From Syntrophus sp034006265 (GTDB lineage: Bacteria > Desulfobacterota > Syntrophia > Syntrophales > Syntrophaceae): DNA of 64,000 bases. Position numbers and translations under genes: made by a program. The first letter of the stretch is position 1, and each line of letters starts with the position of its first letter. The notes under the pieces were generated by a model. The model made no database searches. It was not told the DNA's origin and saw only the letters and a list, made by a program, of their open reading frames with translations. The DNA lies in NCBI GenBank assembly GCA_034006265.1, contig JAVETB010000001.1:43742-107741 (forward strand), read 5' to 3'. Below are positions 17,257-25,361 of this stretch, one piece after another.

Positions 17257-18617
17257 GAGAAAGCACCGTCCATGTCGTCAACCTCGGCTGCCCGAAAAAT
17301 CTCGTCGATTCAGAGGTGATGGCCGCCCTGCTGGCCCAGGCTGGTTTCCGGATCGTCTCCACGCCGGAAGATGCCGAAATCCTGCTGCTCAACACCTGCG
17401 CTTTCATCCTGCCGGCCCGGGAGGAATCCATCGATGAAATCTTCCGGCTCGCTGAATGGAAAAGGCAGGGGACATGCAGGTATCTCATCGTTACCGGCTG
17501 CCTTCCCCAGCGCTACGGCGCGGAGCTGGCGGCGGAGATCCCCGAGGTGGATCTCTTTCTGGGGATTTCGGAAGTGCCGAACATCGCCGATCATCTCCGG
17601 ATGCTGCGAGACGGGCAACCCGGCGCGCAGGCAAACCGCGCCGTGGTGACCCCGCCCCTCTTCCTCATGAATGCCGGCCATCCCCGCCTCCTTTCCGCGC
17701 CGACCTTCAGCGCCTACATCAAGATCGCCGAGGGCTGTTCGCATCGCTGCGCTTACTGCGTCATTCCCAAGATCCGGGGAAAGGCCCGCAGCCGGCCCGT
17801 CGATGATCTCCTCGAGGAAGCGCAAGGCCTCGCGGATCGCGGCGTCAGGGAACTGATTCTGATCGCCCAGGATACCACCGCCTACGGCCGCGACCTGCCC
17901 GGAAAGCCCACCCTGGCCCTTCTCCTCCGGGAACTGGCCACCCTGGACGGCCTGGCCTGGATCCGCCTTCTCTACACCTATCCGCCCGGCCTGACGGACG
18001 AACTCTTCGCGGTCATCGCGGAACATGACCGGATCTGCCCCTACCTGGATGTCCCGATCCAGCACATCGATGACGCTATTCTCAAGGCCATGAAGCGCCG
18101 GGGCGACAGCCGCCGGATCCGGAAGAGGCTGAACCGCGCCCGGGAGGTCATCCCAGGCCTTGCCCTGCGGACGTCACTCATCGTGGGCTTCCCCGGAGAA
18201 ACACCGGCTCAGTTCAACCGCCTCCTGGCTTTTGTCCAGGAGATCCGCTTTGATCACCTCGGGGTCTTTCCCTATTCCCCGGAAGAGGGAACGCCCGCGG
18301 ACAAGCTGCCCCGCCGGGTCTCGGAACGGACAAAAAAGGCCCGGCGCAATCTGCTCATGGAGGAGCAGACGGTCATTTCCAACGAGATCAATTCGACCCT
18401 CGTGGGCTCCCGCCAGGAGGTGCTCATTGAAGGCCCGAGCGGCCATCCCGATTATCCCTTCGTGGGGCGCTGCCGTCGCCAGGCCCCGGACATCGACGGG
18501 GTGACGTATGTAAAAAGCGGAAACCAGGCCCTTCCGCCCGGCTCCCTCGTCCCCTGCCGGATCATTGCGGCAGACGACTACGATCTCTTTGCACAGCCTG
18601 TTGGATCGCCGTATTGA
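17253..18617 (+). CDS. rimO: Ribosomal protein S12 methylthiotransferase RimO
   Basis: This 454-aa radical SAM methylthiotransferase has an N-terminal UPF0004 domain with VNLGCPKNLVDSEVMAALL and cysteines in LLNTCAFI and TGCLPQRYG, which hold the second 4Fe-4S cluster. The radical SAM CxxxCxxC is CSHRCAYC in KIAEGCSHRCAYCVIPKIRG. The C-terminal TRAM domain is near 390-450. It modifies Asp of ribosomal protein S12. The start overlaps the ftsK stop as ATGA. Confidence 0.94.
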   Translation: MRESTVHVVNLGCPKNLVDSEVMAALLAQAGFRIVSTPEDAEILLLNTCAFILPAREESIDEIFRLAEWKRQGTCRYLIVTGCLPQRYGAELAAEIPEVDLFLGISEVPNIADHLRMLRDGQPGAQANRAVVTPPLFLMNAGHPRLLSAPTFSAYIKIAEGCSHRCAYCVIPKIRGKARSRPVDDLLEEAQGLADRGVRELILIAQDTTAYGRDLPGKPTLALLLRELATLDGLAWIRLLYTYPPGLTDELFAVIAEHDRICPYLDVPIQHIDDAILKAMKRRGDSRRIRKRLNRAREVIPGLALRTSLIVGFPGETPAQFNRLLAFVQEIRFDHLGVFPYSPEEGTPADKLPRRVSERTKKARRNLLMEEQTVISNEINSTLVGSRQEVLIEGPSGHPDYPFVGRCRRQAPDIDGVTYVKSGNQALPPGSLVPCRIIAADDYDLFAQPVGSPY

Positions 18618-18628
18618 AGAGGGCCGAC

Positions 18629-20179
18629 ATGCCTGATAAAAAGCGCATCTTCATCAGTTCTGTCCAGAAGGAACTCGAACTGGAGCGGGCCGCCGTTTCA
18701 GGCCTCATTGCCACGGACCCCTTTCTGATGCAGCATTGCAGCCCGATCCTCTTTGAACGGGAGCCTGCCTCTTCCCGCCCCGCTTCCATGCCCTATCTCG
18801 ACAGGCTTCGCGAATGCTCCGTTTACGTGCTCCTCGTCGGAAAGGACTACGGTCGACCGGACGGGGGCCTTTCGGCCACCCATCACGAATATCGCCTCGC
18901 CCGGAAGCTCGAGCTTCCCTCCCTGATTTTTCTCAAGGGGAGAACCGATGAAGGCCGCTTGCCGGAGACGCAGGCCTTCATTGAAGAAATCAAAAGGGCC
19001 GGCCACACCTACAAGAGATTTCATGATCGGGAAGACCTCAAGCCGGAAATGCTCCGGGCGCTCCTGCGCACCCTGTCCGAACAATTCGGGATTCAGGCCA
19101 CCAGCGCCGAGCTGAGCGAAAGCGAACACCTGATTGAAGCGGCCTCGTCCTTCGAGACAGCCATGCTGCGGGATGTGCCGGTCAGCGAACTGGATCAGCG
19201 GCTGATCGAGGAATTCAAGGGCCGGATTCCCGGAGATTTCCACGAAACATGGTCTGCCGCCGAGGTGCTCCATGCCCGGGGCCTCCTGCTGCGCTGCGAT
19301 GATCCGGCCGCATTCTGCGCCAGCGCGGCGGCACTCGTTCTTTTCGGCGCCCATCCCGCCTTTCGTTTCCCCCAATGCGAAATCCTCGTCGATGCCTACG
19401 ACGATACGCGCATATCGGGCCGCCCCAAAGGTCAGCTGAACGTAAACGCCCCGCTTCCCCATGCCCTGGAGGAGATCCTTGCCTTCATCGACGCTCACAC
19501 CTTTCATCCCCGGCGCGTGGTCGGCCTCAACAGCGTCCGCCTCGATGAGTATCCACGGGAGGCCATCCGGGAAGCCCTCCTGAACGCCCTTGCCCATCGC
19601 AACTACGAGGACGCTTCGCGCAAAGTCTTCGTCCGCCTCTTCAGCGACCGCATCGAGATCGCCAGCCCCGGCTACCCGCTCAAACCGATCACCCTGGCCA
19701 AATTGCGAAAAGGCAACTACCGACCCTGTTCGAGGAATCCCCTGATCGCCCAGGCCCTCTGCATCCTCGATAAGATGGAGCAGCGGGGAACGGGTTTCGC
19801 CCGCATGCGCGACGCCATGCTCAACCACGGCCTCGATCCGCCCGTTCTCGATCAGCAGGACGGCTTTTTCGTGGTCACCCTGCCCGGACCGGCCGGCAAC
19901 TACGACCGCCTGAGGCCGCCGACCGATGCACCGGGCTTCATTACTCCCGCCATGGAAGCCAGGTTGAATGAACGGCAGAAAGAAATGGTGAAACTGCTTG
20001 TTGATGGCGAGGAATTGACCAGCCGCCGCTGTGAGGGAAATTTCGGCATCACACGGGACACGGCAGCCCGCGACTTTGCATTGCTTGTACAGCTGGGCAT
20101 TGCGGAAAAACAGGGCAGAGGGCGATCCGTTCGTTATCGTATTGCTCAAATCCCCAATCGTCAGATAATCGTCAGATGA
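18629..20179 (+). CDS. DUF4062-HATPase_c_4-winged-helix protein
   Basis: This 516-aa three-part protein is counted from the ATG at 18629, which has a GAAGAGGG ribosome site. Residues about 5-105 are a DUF4062 domain (RIFISSVQKELELERAAVSG; VLLVGKDYG; THHEYRLARKLE). Residues about 180-295 resemble the middle region of RecG-like/AlbA-type regulators. Residues about 295-420 are a GHKL ATPase of HATPase_c_4 type, with N box EALLNALAHRNY, ASPGYP and RGTGFARMRDAM. The C terminus (440-505) has a helix-turn-helix (EGNFGITRDTAARDFALLV). DUF4062 occurs in NLR-like and other immune-type proteins, so a sensor, defence or regulatory role is possible but unproven. It follows rimO after 11 bases, and direct repeats begin inside its last codons. 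Confidence 0.8.
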   Translation: MPDKKRIFISSVQKELELERAAVSGLIATDPFLMQHCSPILFEREPASSRPASMPYLDRLRECSVYVLLVGKDYGRPDGGLSATHHEYRLARKLELPSLIFLKGRTDEGRLPETQAFIEEIKRAGHTYKRFHDREDLKPEMLRALLRTLSEQFGIQATSAELSESEHLIEAASSFETAMLRDVPVSELDQRLIEEFKGRIPGDFHETWSAAEVLHARGLLLRCDDPAAFCASAAALVLFGAHPAFRFPQCEILVDAYDDTRISGRPKGQLNVNAPLPHALEEILAFIDAHTFHPRRVVGLNSVRLDEYPREAIREALLNALAHRNYEDASRKVFVRLFSDRIEIASPGYPLKPITLAKLRKGNYRPCSRNPLIAQALCILDKMEQRGTGFARMRDAMLNHGLDPPVLDQQDGFFVVTLPGPAGNYDRLRPPTDAPGFITPAMEARLNERQKEMVKLLVDGEELTSRRCEGNFGITRDTAARDFALLVQLGIAEKQGRGRSVRYRIAQIPNRQIIVR

Positions 20180-20230
20180 AATTTCATAATCGTCAGATCA
20201 GAGGACAAGATACCACGATAATCATCAGGT
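20156..20230. repeat. Helically phased direct repeats AATCGTCAGAT
   Basis: Three exact copies of AATCGTCAGAT lie at 20156-20166, 20167-20177 and 20188-20198. A fourth imperfect copy (AATCATCAGGT) lies at 20220-20230. Successive offsets are 11, 21 and 32 bases, close to one, two and three helical turns, so all copies would present the same DNA face. The first two overlap the 3' end of the DUF4062 gene. This looks like an iteron or operator array for a DNA-binding protein, perhaps the winged-helix protein it abuts. Confidence 0.75.
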
Positions 20231-20285
20231 GATGTAAAGGAATTTCCGGGTTCAGAAAATTGAAATATGGTCACTCAGGTTACAT

Positions 20286-20525
20286 GTCATTGATGACGGC
20301 ACAGGGAAGGCCGGGGAAAGGGGTACCACGTTCGCCGAGTTCGACGGAGAGGACGCGATGATCCTCATCGGCGATCCCGGAATGGGAAAGACAACGCGTT
20401 TTAAAGAAGCGGCCAAAGCGGGTTATCCGACGGTTCGAAGCTTCCTGATAATCTATTATAGGCAAGAAGCGCTCATGAATGCTTGTGAGGGCTCGGATTT
20501 TATCCTATTTTTCACCGATCATTAA
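20286..20525 (+). pseudogene. Remnant of a P-loop (STAND/NACHT-like) NTPase
   Basis: The frame open from 20238 to the TAA at 20523-20525 encodes, in its middle, GERGTTFAEFDGEDAMILIG followed by a Walker A motif GDPGMGKTT (about 20367-20393) and KEAAKAGYPTVRSFL. This context is what one sees at the front of NACHT/STAND NTPase domains. After SFL the frame drifts and stops; there is no good start codon, Walker B or rest of the domain. It is a decayed fragment, probably of a defence-type or signalling ATPase. Confidence 0.6.
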
Positions 20526-20578
20526 TATTGATAATGTTCTTTAATGGTTAACGATGCAATGCCTCCGGGGCAAAATCT

Positions 20579-20625
20579 ATTTACCTTGAAATATCATAGA
20601 TAGAACTTGATATTTCAAGGTAAAT
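20579..20625. promoter_or_regulatory. 18-bp perfect inverted repeat upstream of the AAA_14 ATPase gene
   Basis: Left arm ATTTACCTTGAAATATCA (20579-20596) and right arm TGATATTTCAAGGTAAAT (20608-20625) are exact reverse complements separated by 11 bases. The right arm ends 16 bases before the ATG at 20642, so it would overlay the promoter or form a hairpin in the leader. An operator or RNA hairpin that controls the ATPase is the simplest reading. A recombination site is an alternative. Confidence 0.7.
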
Positions 20626-20641
20626 TCAATAGACTGCTTCC

Positions 20642-21787
20642 ATGAAACTGATCGACAGAAAAACGGATCGGGTCAAGCTGGCGAAGTTGATTTCCCTCTT
20701 TCCCGTCACGGCGATTCTCGGGCCCCGGCAGTGTGGAAAAACCACTCTCGCTCGAACACTCGATGCCGACGCCTATTTCGATCTCGAAAATCCCCAGGAT
20801 CTTGTCCGCTTGGAACAGCCCCAGCTCGCCCTGGAAGATCTGACGGGGCTCATCGTCATCGATGAGATCCAGCGCTTGCCGGATCTTTTCCCCCTCCTGC
20901 GCTACCTGGTGGACCAGGAAAAGAGACTTCACTTCGTCATCCTGGGAAGCGCTTCCCGGGATTTGATCCGACAGAGTTCGGAATCCCTCGCAGGAAGAAT
21001 CGCCTATTTCTCATTGAGCGGTTTCCGTCATACCGACATCGATTCCCGGGACCTAAAAAACCTCTGGCTGCGCGGAGGATTGCCCCGATCCTTCTTGGCA
21101 GCTTCCAACCAAGACAGTCTGCTCTGGCGGAATCAATACATAACGACGTTTCTGGAACGGGATATCCCTCAACTGGGAATTACAATCCCTGCCCGAACGT
21201 TGCGGCGCTTCTGGACGATGTTGAGCCATTACCATGGCCAGATCCTGAACTATGCAGAACTGGGCCGCTCCTTCGGCATCTCCGACATGACCGTGCGTAA
21301 ATATTGCGACATCCTGGAAGGAACGTTCATGGTCCGCATCCTTCAGCCATGGTCCGTCAATATCGGAAAACGCCTGGTAAAGCGGCCGAAACTCTATCTG
21401 CGCGACCCAGGCTTGTTCCATGCCTTGCAGACGATTGCAACACAGGAACAACTCTCCGTTTCACCCCGACTCGGTGCCTCCTGGGAGGGATTTGCCCTGG
21501 AATGCATCTGCCGGACCCTGGACAAAGAGGCTTCGGAACTCTACTTCTGGAACACCCATTCAGGAGCGGAACTGGATCTTTTCTGGCAGGCGATGGGAAG
21601 AAACTGGGGTGTGGAATTCAAGTACGAGGATGCCCCCCGATTGACCCGATCCATGAAGACTGCCGTTGAAGACCTCGCCTTGGAGCGGCTGTGGGTCATC
21701 TATCCGGGAAAGGCAACCTATCGCCTTTCCGAAAAAATCCAAGTGCTCCCCCTTGCGGACATTGCTGACGTCTGGAATTACGGATGA
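20642..21787 (+). CDS. AAA_14/DUF4143 family ATPase
   Basis: The product is 381 aa. The N-terminal AAA_14 domain has Walker A ILGPRQCGKTTLARTL near residues 25-40 and Walker B LIVIDEIQRLPDLFPLLR near 74-91, with GSASRDLI as sensor region. The C-terminal DUF4143 domain runs from about residue 190, with ITTFLERDIPQLGI, YCDILEGTFMVRILQPW, KLYLRDPGLFHAL, SWEGFALECI and the nuclease-like FWNTHSGAELDLFW ... WGVEFKYED. The family is widespread, often mobile, and has no settled role; the C-terminal part resembles a PD-(D/E)XK fold. It is preceded by a perfect inverted repeat and lies in an accessory island. Confidence 0.88.
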   Translation: MKLIDRKTDRVKLAKLISLFPVTAILGPRQCGKTTLARTLDADAYFDLENPQDLVRLEQPQLALEDLTGLIVIDEIQRLPDLFPLLRYLVDQEKRLHFVILGSASRDLIRQSSESLAGRIAYFSLSGFRHTDIDSRDLKNLWLRGGLPRSFLAASNQDSLLWRNQYITTFLERDIPQLGITIPARTLRRFWTMLSHYHGQILNYAELGRSFGISDMTVRKYCDILEGTFMVRILQPWSVNIGKRLVKRPKLYLRDPGLFHALQTIATQEQLSVSPRLGASWEGFALECICRTLDKEASELYFWNTHSGAELDLFWQAMGRNWGVEFKYEDAPRLTRSMKTAVEDLALERLWVIYPGKATYRLSEKIQVLPLADIADVWNYG

Positions 21788-21950
21788 TCCGAAGTCACCA
21801 TAGCCCCCTCCAATTTCCACCTAATTCTTAGACCAAAATAAGGAATTCCAGGTATTGCCCTCCTCGGGCATTCAGGGCATAGTTCGGCTCAAAAGAAACG
21901 CCACCATCCTCGTGATGCGAGTTCTGAGGCTAGACAATGAGGAGGCTCCC

Positions 21951-22319
21951 ATGAACCAGCCCCTGTGGAAAGAAGAAAGTGAGAAGCGAAGAGAGGAATC
22001 GGAGAAGCGTCACGCGCGGATGGCCAGGCTTTTCAAAGAAGACCGCCTGGGCTTTGAACGGGAGCGCAAGCGCCTTTTCGATGAGTTTTTCAGCAGTGTC
22101 GAGGATGAAGATCTGCGCCAACGGCTGCGATCCCTGCAGGCTTCCTTCGAAACGAAAATGAAGCACGCCGGATCAGCCCATAACCGGTTCGTGCTGGCCC
22201 AGACATTGTTCTGGGACAATTTTCACAACAACTGGGAGCCCGGCATTCTGCAGTTCAGTGAATCCCTGAAGAACCTGGAGAGAACATACAGCGCCTTCGA
22301 TGATAAGCAGGATTCTTAG
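21951..22319 (+). CDS. Small charged protein, DUF3135-like
   Basis: A 122-aa protein from the ATG at 21951, which has the ribosome site AATGAGGAGG just upstream. Upstream in-frame codons do not look coding. The N terminus is a very charged helix (KEESEKRREESEKRHARMAR). It is followed by RLFKEDRLGFERERKRLFDE, LRQRLRSLQASFETKMKHAG and FVLAQTLFWDNFHNNWEPGI, which resemble DUF3135 proteins. Function is unknown. It is convergent with the outer-membrane protein gene, whose end it overlaps by four bases. Confidence 0.6.
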   Translation: MNQPLWKEESEKRREESEKRHARMARLFKEDRLGFERERKRLFDEFFSSVEDEDLRQRLRSLQASFETKMKHAGSAHNRFVLAQTLFWDNFHNNWEPGILQFSESLKNLERTYSAFDDKQDS

Positions 22320-23125
22320 AGCCCACGGTTCTGGTAGGTATAGGTTACGGCGACGCCTACCGAAAACCTCTCCGAATATCGCCCTTCCGCGTTAAGATGA
22401 AACCCCCTGCCCAGAGGCACGGAAATTCCTCCATAACCGCCGATCTCCGTTTTATTCTTCACGGTGGCGTCTTCTTCCAGTAACGGGATTCCAGAAATGT
22501 GGCGGGAGGAGGTCACACGGGCTTCCGAGTAATGGATGAAAGGGCCGGCATACAGGATGATCCCGCGGGGAACGGTGGCTGATACGCTGATCCCCGACGT
22601 AATCTCCCACAGATCCCTGACGTTGAGCTCCGCCTTGTAGGGGGCGCCATTCCAATGCCCCCGGACCTCGTCTCCAAAATCGCCGAAGAAGAAGGAACCC
22701 TGAAGAAAAGCACCGATTCCGAAAGCCCCTCCCAGGGGAAAGAAGACCTTGGCCCCCAAGGCGCCGAAAGGCGTTTCATTTTCCTCAAAATCATTGGGAG
22801 AAGAGGTGGTCGTATTTATCCTGGAACGGAAACCATCTTCGATCTCCAGATCGGCGATCCCGATTCTCCCGTAAACTTCCCAGAGGTGGCGGGCGCCGCC
22901 ATAGGCCACCTGCGAATATACCCGGTTCTGCCGGAATACGCAAGTTCCGTCACTCTCGAATTTGTCCTCATGATAGTCAAACCCGACAGTCGTGTTCAAT
23001 CCGCCTTTCTCCCTGGAAAGCGACTGCGGGGGACCGAACAGGCCGCCTGCGGCAGCATTTCCCGGGACATAAAAAAGGACCACCAGAAAGGACATCCCTA
23101 GAAATTTCATCAGTCGTTTCGCCAT
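22316..23125 (-). CDS. Putative outer-membrane beta-barrel protein
   Basis: This 269-aa protein has an N-terminal signal peptide (LMKFLGMSFLVVLFYVPGNA, cleavage near residues 26-27). The mature part alternates short amphipathic strands rich in Gly, Tyr and Phe (TTVGFDYHEDKF, YSQVAYGGARHLWEVYGRIG, GIGAFLQGSFFFGDFG). It ends with VGVAVTYTYQNRGL, a strand-like terminus as in outer-membrane barrels. No specific family is recognised. It lies 44 bases downstream of mlaA on the same strand with a GGAGGT ribosome site, and may belong to the Mla operon. Confidence 0.65.
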   Translation of the reverse strand: MAKRLMKFLGMSFLVVLFYVPGNAAAGGLFGPPQSLSREKGGLNTTVGFDYHEDKFESDGTCVFRQNRVYSQVAYGGARHLWEVYGRIGIADLEIEDGFRSRINTTTSSPNDFEENETPFGALGAKVFFPLGGAFGIGAFLQGSFFFGDFGDEVRGHWNGAPYKAELNVRDLWEITSGISVSATVPRGIILYAGPFIHYSEARVTSSRHISGIPLLEEDATVKNKTEIGGYGGISVPLGRGFHLNAEGRYSERFSVGVAVTYTYQNRGL

Positions 23126-23169
23126 TGAGACCTCCGGAACCTCTGCATCATCCCTTGTCAGGGTTGCTC

Positions 23170-24234
23170 TTATTCAATCCCGCTTCCGACGCTCACGGGC
23201 ATTTTTTCCTCTCCGGACGGAAGCTGTTTCGTCAGATGTTTTTTCCGCGCTTCAATTTTCTGCTTCCGGTACTGGGCAAAGGCATCCCGGATGGAAAGGT
23301 AGGGGTCGATCGCCGCCCCTTTGAGCGCCTCATAATCACCAATCCTCAAGGAGGTATCGTTGACCGCCTCGTATCCCCTCACCGTCATGGGGGCGTACCA
23401 GGGATTCAAATAGGAGACGGGGGAAAGAAAATGCCTTCCGGCAATGTCAACCGTATCCCGGAGGCTGGACGGTCCCAGAAACGGCCAGACGATGTAGAAG
23501 CCGGGCCCCAGGCCGTAAATCCCCAGGGTCTGTCCCAGATCGACATTCTGTTTGGGAAGATCCAGTTCGTTTTTCGATGAGGGATCCAGAAATCCACCAA
23601 CCCCCCACAGGGTGTTCACAACAAAACGTCCCGATTCCTTGACGGCGCCGCTGAAATCGGCCTGAAGCAGGCAACTGAGAAACCGGACTGGAAAGGCGAG
23701 ATTTGAGAAAAAATTCCGGACGCTGATTCTCGCGGGCTCGGGAACAACCTCTCCATAGGTCTGGGATACAGGCTTGAGCAGCCAGAAGTATAGCTTGTCG
23801 TTAACATGGTACATGGCCCGGTTGAAAGGCTCCAGGGGGTCATAGAGGGTTGCCGGCGCTTCTCCCCCTTCCTCCGGCACATAGTCCGACTCCAGATCAT
23901 CGGTATGCCCGTTCGTCTTTTCCTCCTCCGGAATCCCCGGGGACGTCCCCGGAACGACGCTTTCCGGCGCATTCTTTGCAGGCACCGCCCTGCTCTCAGG
24001 CTCATCAGCTGAGGGTTCGCCCATTTCCGGACTGTCGACGCTTCCCGGATCAGGCTTTGACTCTCTTGCCGTAGGTTCCTGCGAAACCGGCTCAAGCTGG
24101 TTCGAGTTGCCCGAACTCGGGAGAAGAATCGGCGCCGAGGCTGAGGCCGCCACGGCAGACGAGGCGTCGGCACGCGGAGCACCGCCACCGGCAAGAAGAA
24201 CGAGAAGAAGAACGGTCAGACAGAAATGTTTCAT
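23170..24234 (-). CDS. mlaA: MlaA/VacJ family outer-membrane lipid asymmetry protein
   Basis: This 354-aa protein has a signal peptide (HFCLTVLLLVLLAGGGAPRA), then a ~95-residue Pro/Glu/Ser-rich linker. The MlaA domain runs from about residue 130, with LEPFNRAMYHVNDKLYFWLL, FVVNTLWGVGGFLDPSS, LGQTLGIYGLGPGFYIVWPF and LGPSSLRDTVD. MlaA removes misplaced phospholipids from the outer leaflet. There is no lipobox cysteine after the signal sequence, unlike E. coli MlaA, so it is probably not a lipoprotein. It is the last clear mla gene in the operon. Confidence 0.9.
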   Translation of the reverse strand: MKHFCLTVLLLVLLAGGGAPRADASSAVAASASAPILLPSSGNSNQLEPVSQEPTARESKPDPGSVDSPEMGEPSADEPESRAVPAKNAPESVVPGTSPGIPEEEKTNGHTDDLESDYVPEEGGEAPATLYDPLEPFNRAMYHVNDKLYFWLLKPVSQTYGEVVPEPARISVRNFFSNLAFPVRFLSCLLQADFSGAVKESGRFVVNTLWGVGGFLDPSSKNELDLPKQNVDLGQTLGIYGLGPGFYIVWPFLGPSSLRDTVDIAGRHFLSPVSYLNPWYAPMTVRGYEAVNDTSLRIGDYEALKGAAIDPYLSIRDAFAQYRKQKIEARKKHLTKQLPSGEEKMPVSVGSGIE

Positions 24235-24266
24235 GACAGGGATCCCCTTTTCCTGTGCTCTGGAGA

Positions 24267-24866
24267 CTACGTTTCTTTCACCTTTTTTCTCAGGGTCTGA
24301 AGCATCTGTTCCGGGGTGTTTTTTGCCAGTATTTCATTGAACTGCGTACGGTAATTCTGGATCAGGCTGACGTTTTCCACGACGACGTCATAGACTTTCC
24401 AGGCATTCCCCTTCCGGATCATCCGGTATGTGAAAGGAATCGTCTTTGAGGAGGACAGAATTCTCGTCGTCACTTCGGCCTGGTGGTCAGAAAGCATGAT
24501 TTCCCTGTCAAAAATAACTTTCTCGTTGGCATAGGCGAGAATCCTGTCCGCGTAGGTTTTTTCAAGCACCTGCCGGAAGAGGTGAACGAACTCCTCGCGC
24601 TGAGCGGTGTTGAGGCTGTTCCAGTTTCTGGCCAGGGCCCGCCTGGACAGCTCCACCTCGTCGAACATGAGGACGTAAATGGCTCTGAGCTTATCCTTTT
24701 TGACCTCCTTGGCCGATGCCGGCTTAAGCACCGGATCCCTTAGAATTTCAAGCACCTTGTTAACATGAACCTTCAGCGTTTCCGTGGCCGCACCGGCACA
24801 GGCCGGCGCCGGCAACAGCGAAAGCACAAACCATAAAACGATTGCGATTCCGAGGTGTTTTTTCAT
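24267..24866 (-). CDS. mlaC: Phospholipid-binding protein MlaC
   Basis: A 199-aa periplasmic protein with signal peptide (HLGIAIVLWFVLSLLPAPACAG). The MlaC/Ttg2 domain shows LSRRALARNWNSLNTAQREE, FRQVLEKTYADRIL and the terminal region AWKVYDVVVENVSLIQNYRT. It ferries phospholipid between MlaA at the outer membrane and MlaFEDB at the inner membrane. It lies between mlaD and mlaA. Confidence 0.92.
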   Translation of the reverse strand: MKKHLGIAIVLWFVLSLLPAPACAGAATETLKVHVNKVLEILRDPVLKPASAKEVKKDKLRAIYVLMFDEVELSRRALARNWNSLNTAQREEFVHLFRQVLEKTYADRILAYANEKVIFDREIMLSDHQAEVTTRILSSSKTIPFTYRMIRKGNAWKVYDVVVENVSLIQNYRTQFNEILAKNTPEQMLQTLRKKVKET

Positions 24867-24886
24867 GGCGAATCCTTTTCTTTCTT

Positions 24887-25357
24887 CTATTCAGCGCTGT
24901 CTGTCTCTTTTTTGATCTCACCGAAGGCATATTTGCCGATGAGGCTTTCGATATCCAATGCCGGATGCGTCTCAATGATCGCCCCACCCGGGCGCAGGAG
25001 CTCGCCCCCTCCTCCCGGATCGACGCTGAGGTACTTGTCTCCGATCAATCCCTCCGTCTTAATCGAAGCGATGGCATCGTCATAAATCTTGATGTCCTTT
25101 TTGATCTTCATCTCCACAACCGCTCTCAGGTCCTTCTGGTCGATGAAAAGCCTTTCCACCCTGCCGATTTCGATGCCCATCATATCCACGGTGCTGCCGG
25201 CCCTCAAACCGGAGACGGAGGTAAAGCGGGCAATAAGCTTATAGGAGTCATCGCCGAACAGGGAGACATGCCCGAGCTTCACGGTCATGTAACCAATCAG
25301 AATAACTCCGAAAACAATAAAGATACCCACTATTGTATCCATGGCATATTTTTTCAT
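24887..25357 (-). CDS. mlaD: MCE-domain lipid transport protein MlaD
   Basis: This 156-aa protein has one N-terminal transmembrane helix (TIVGIFIVFGVILIGYMTVK) followed by a single MCE domain. The domain includes LIARFTSVSGLRAGSTVDMM, IGRVERLFIDQ and GLIGDKYLSVDPGG. MlaD forms a hexameric ring that channels lipid from the MlaFE transporter. The gene starts 4 bases after mlaF ends. Confidence 0.93.
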   Translation of the reverse strand: MKKYAMDTIVGIFIVFGVILIGYMTVKLGHVSLFGDDSYKLIARFTSVSGLRAGSTVDMMGIEIGRVERLFIDQKDLRAVVEMKIKKDIKIYDDAIASIKTEGLIGDKYLSVDPGGGGELLRPGGAIIETHPALDIESLIGKYAFGEIKKETDSAE

Positions 25358-25361
25358 GACT

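Noticed and set aside
18698..20149. Long antisense frame (483 codons) over the DUF4062 gene
   Set aside because: High-GC codon bias creates open frames on the opposite strand; the plus-strand frame has clear domains.
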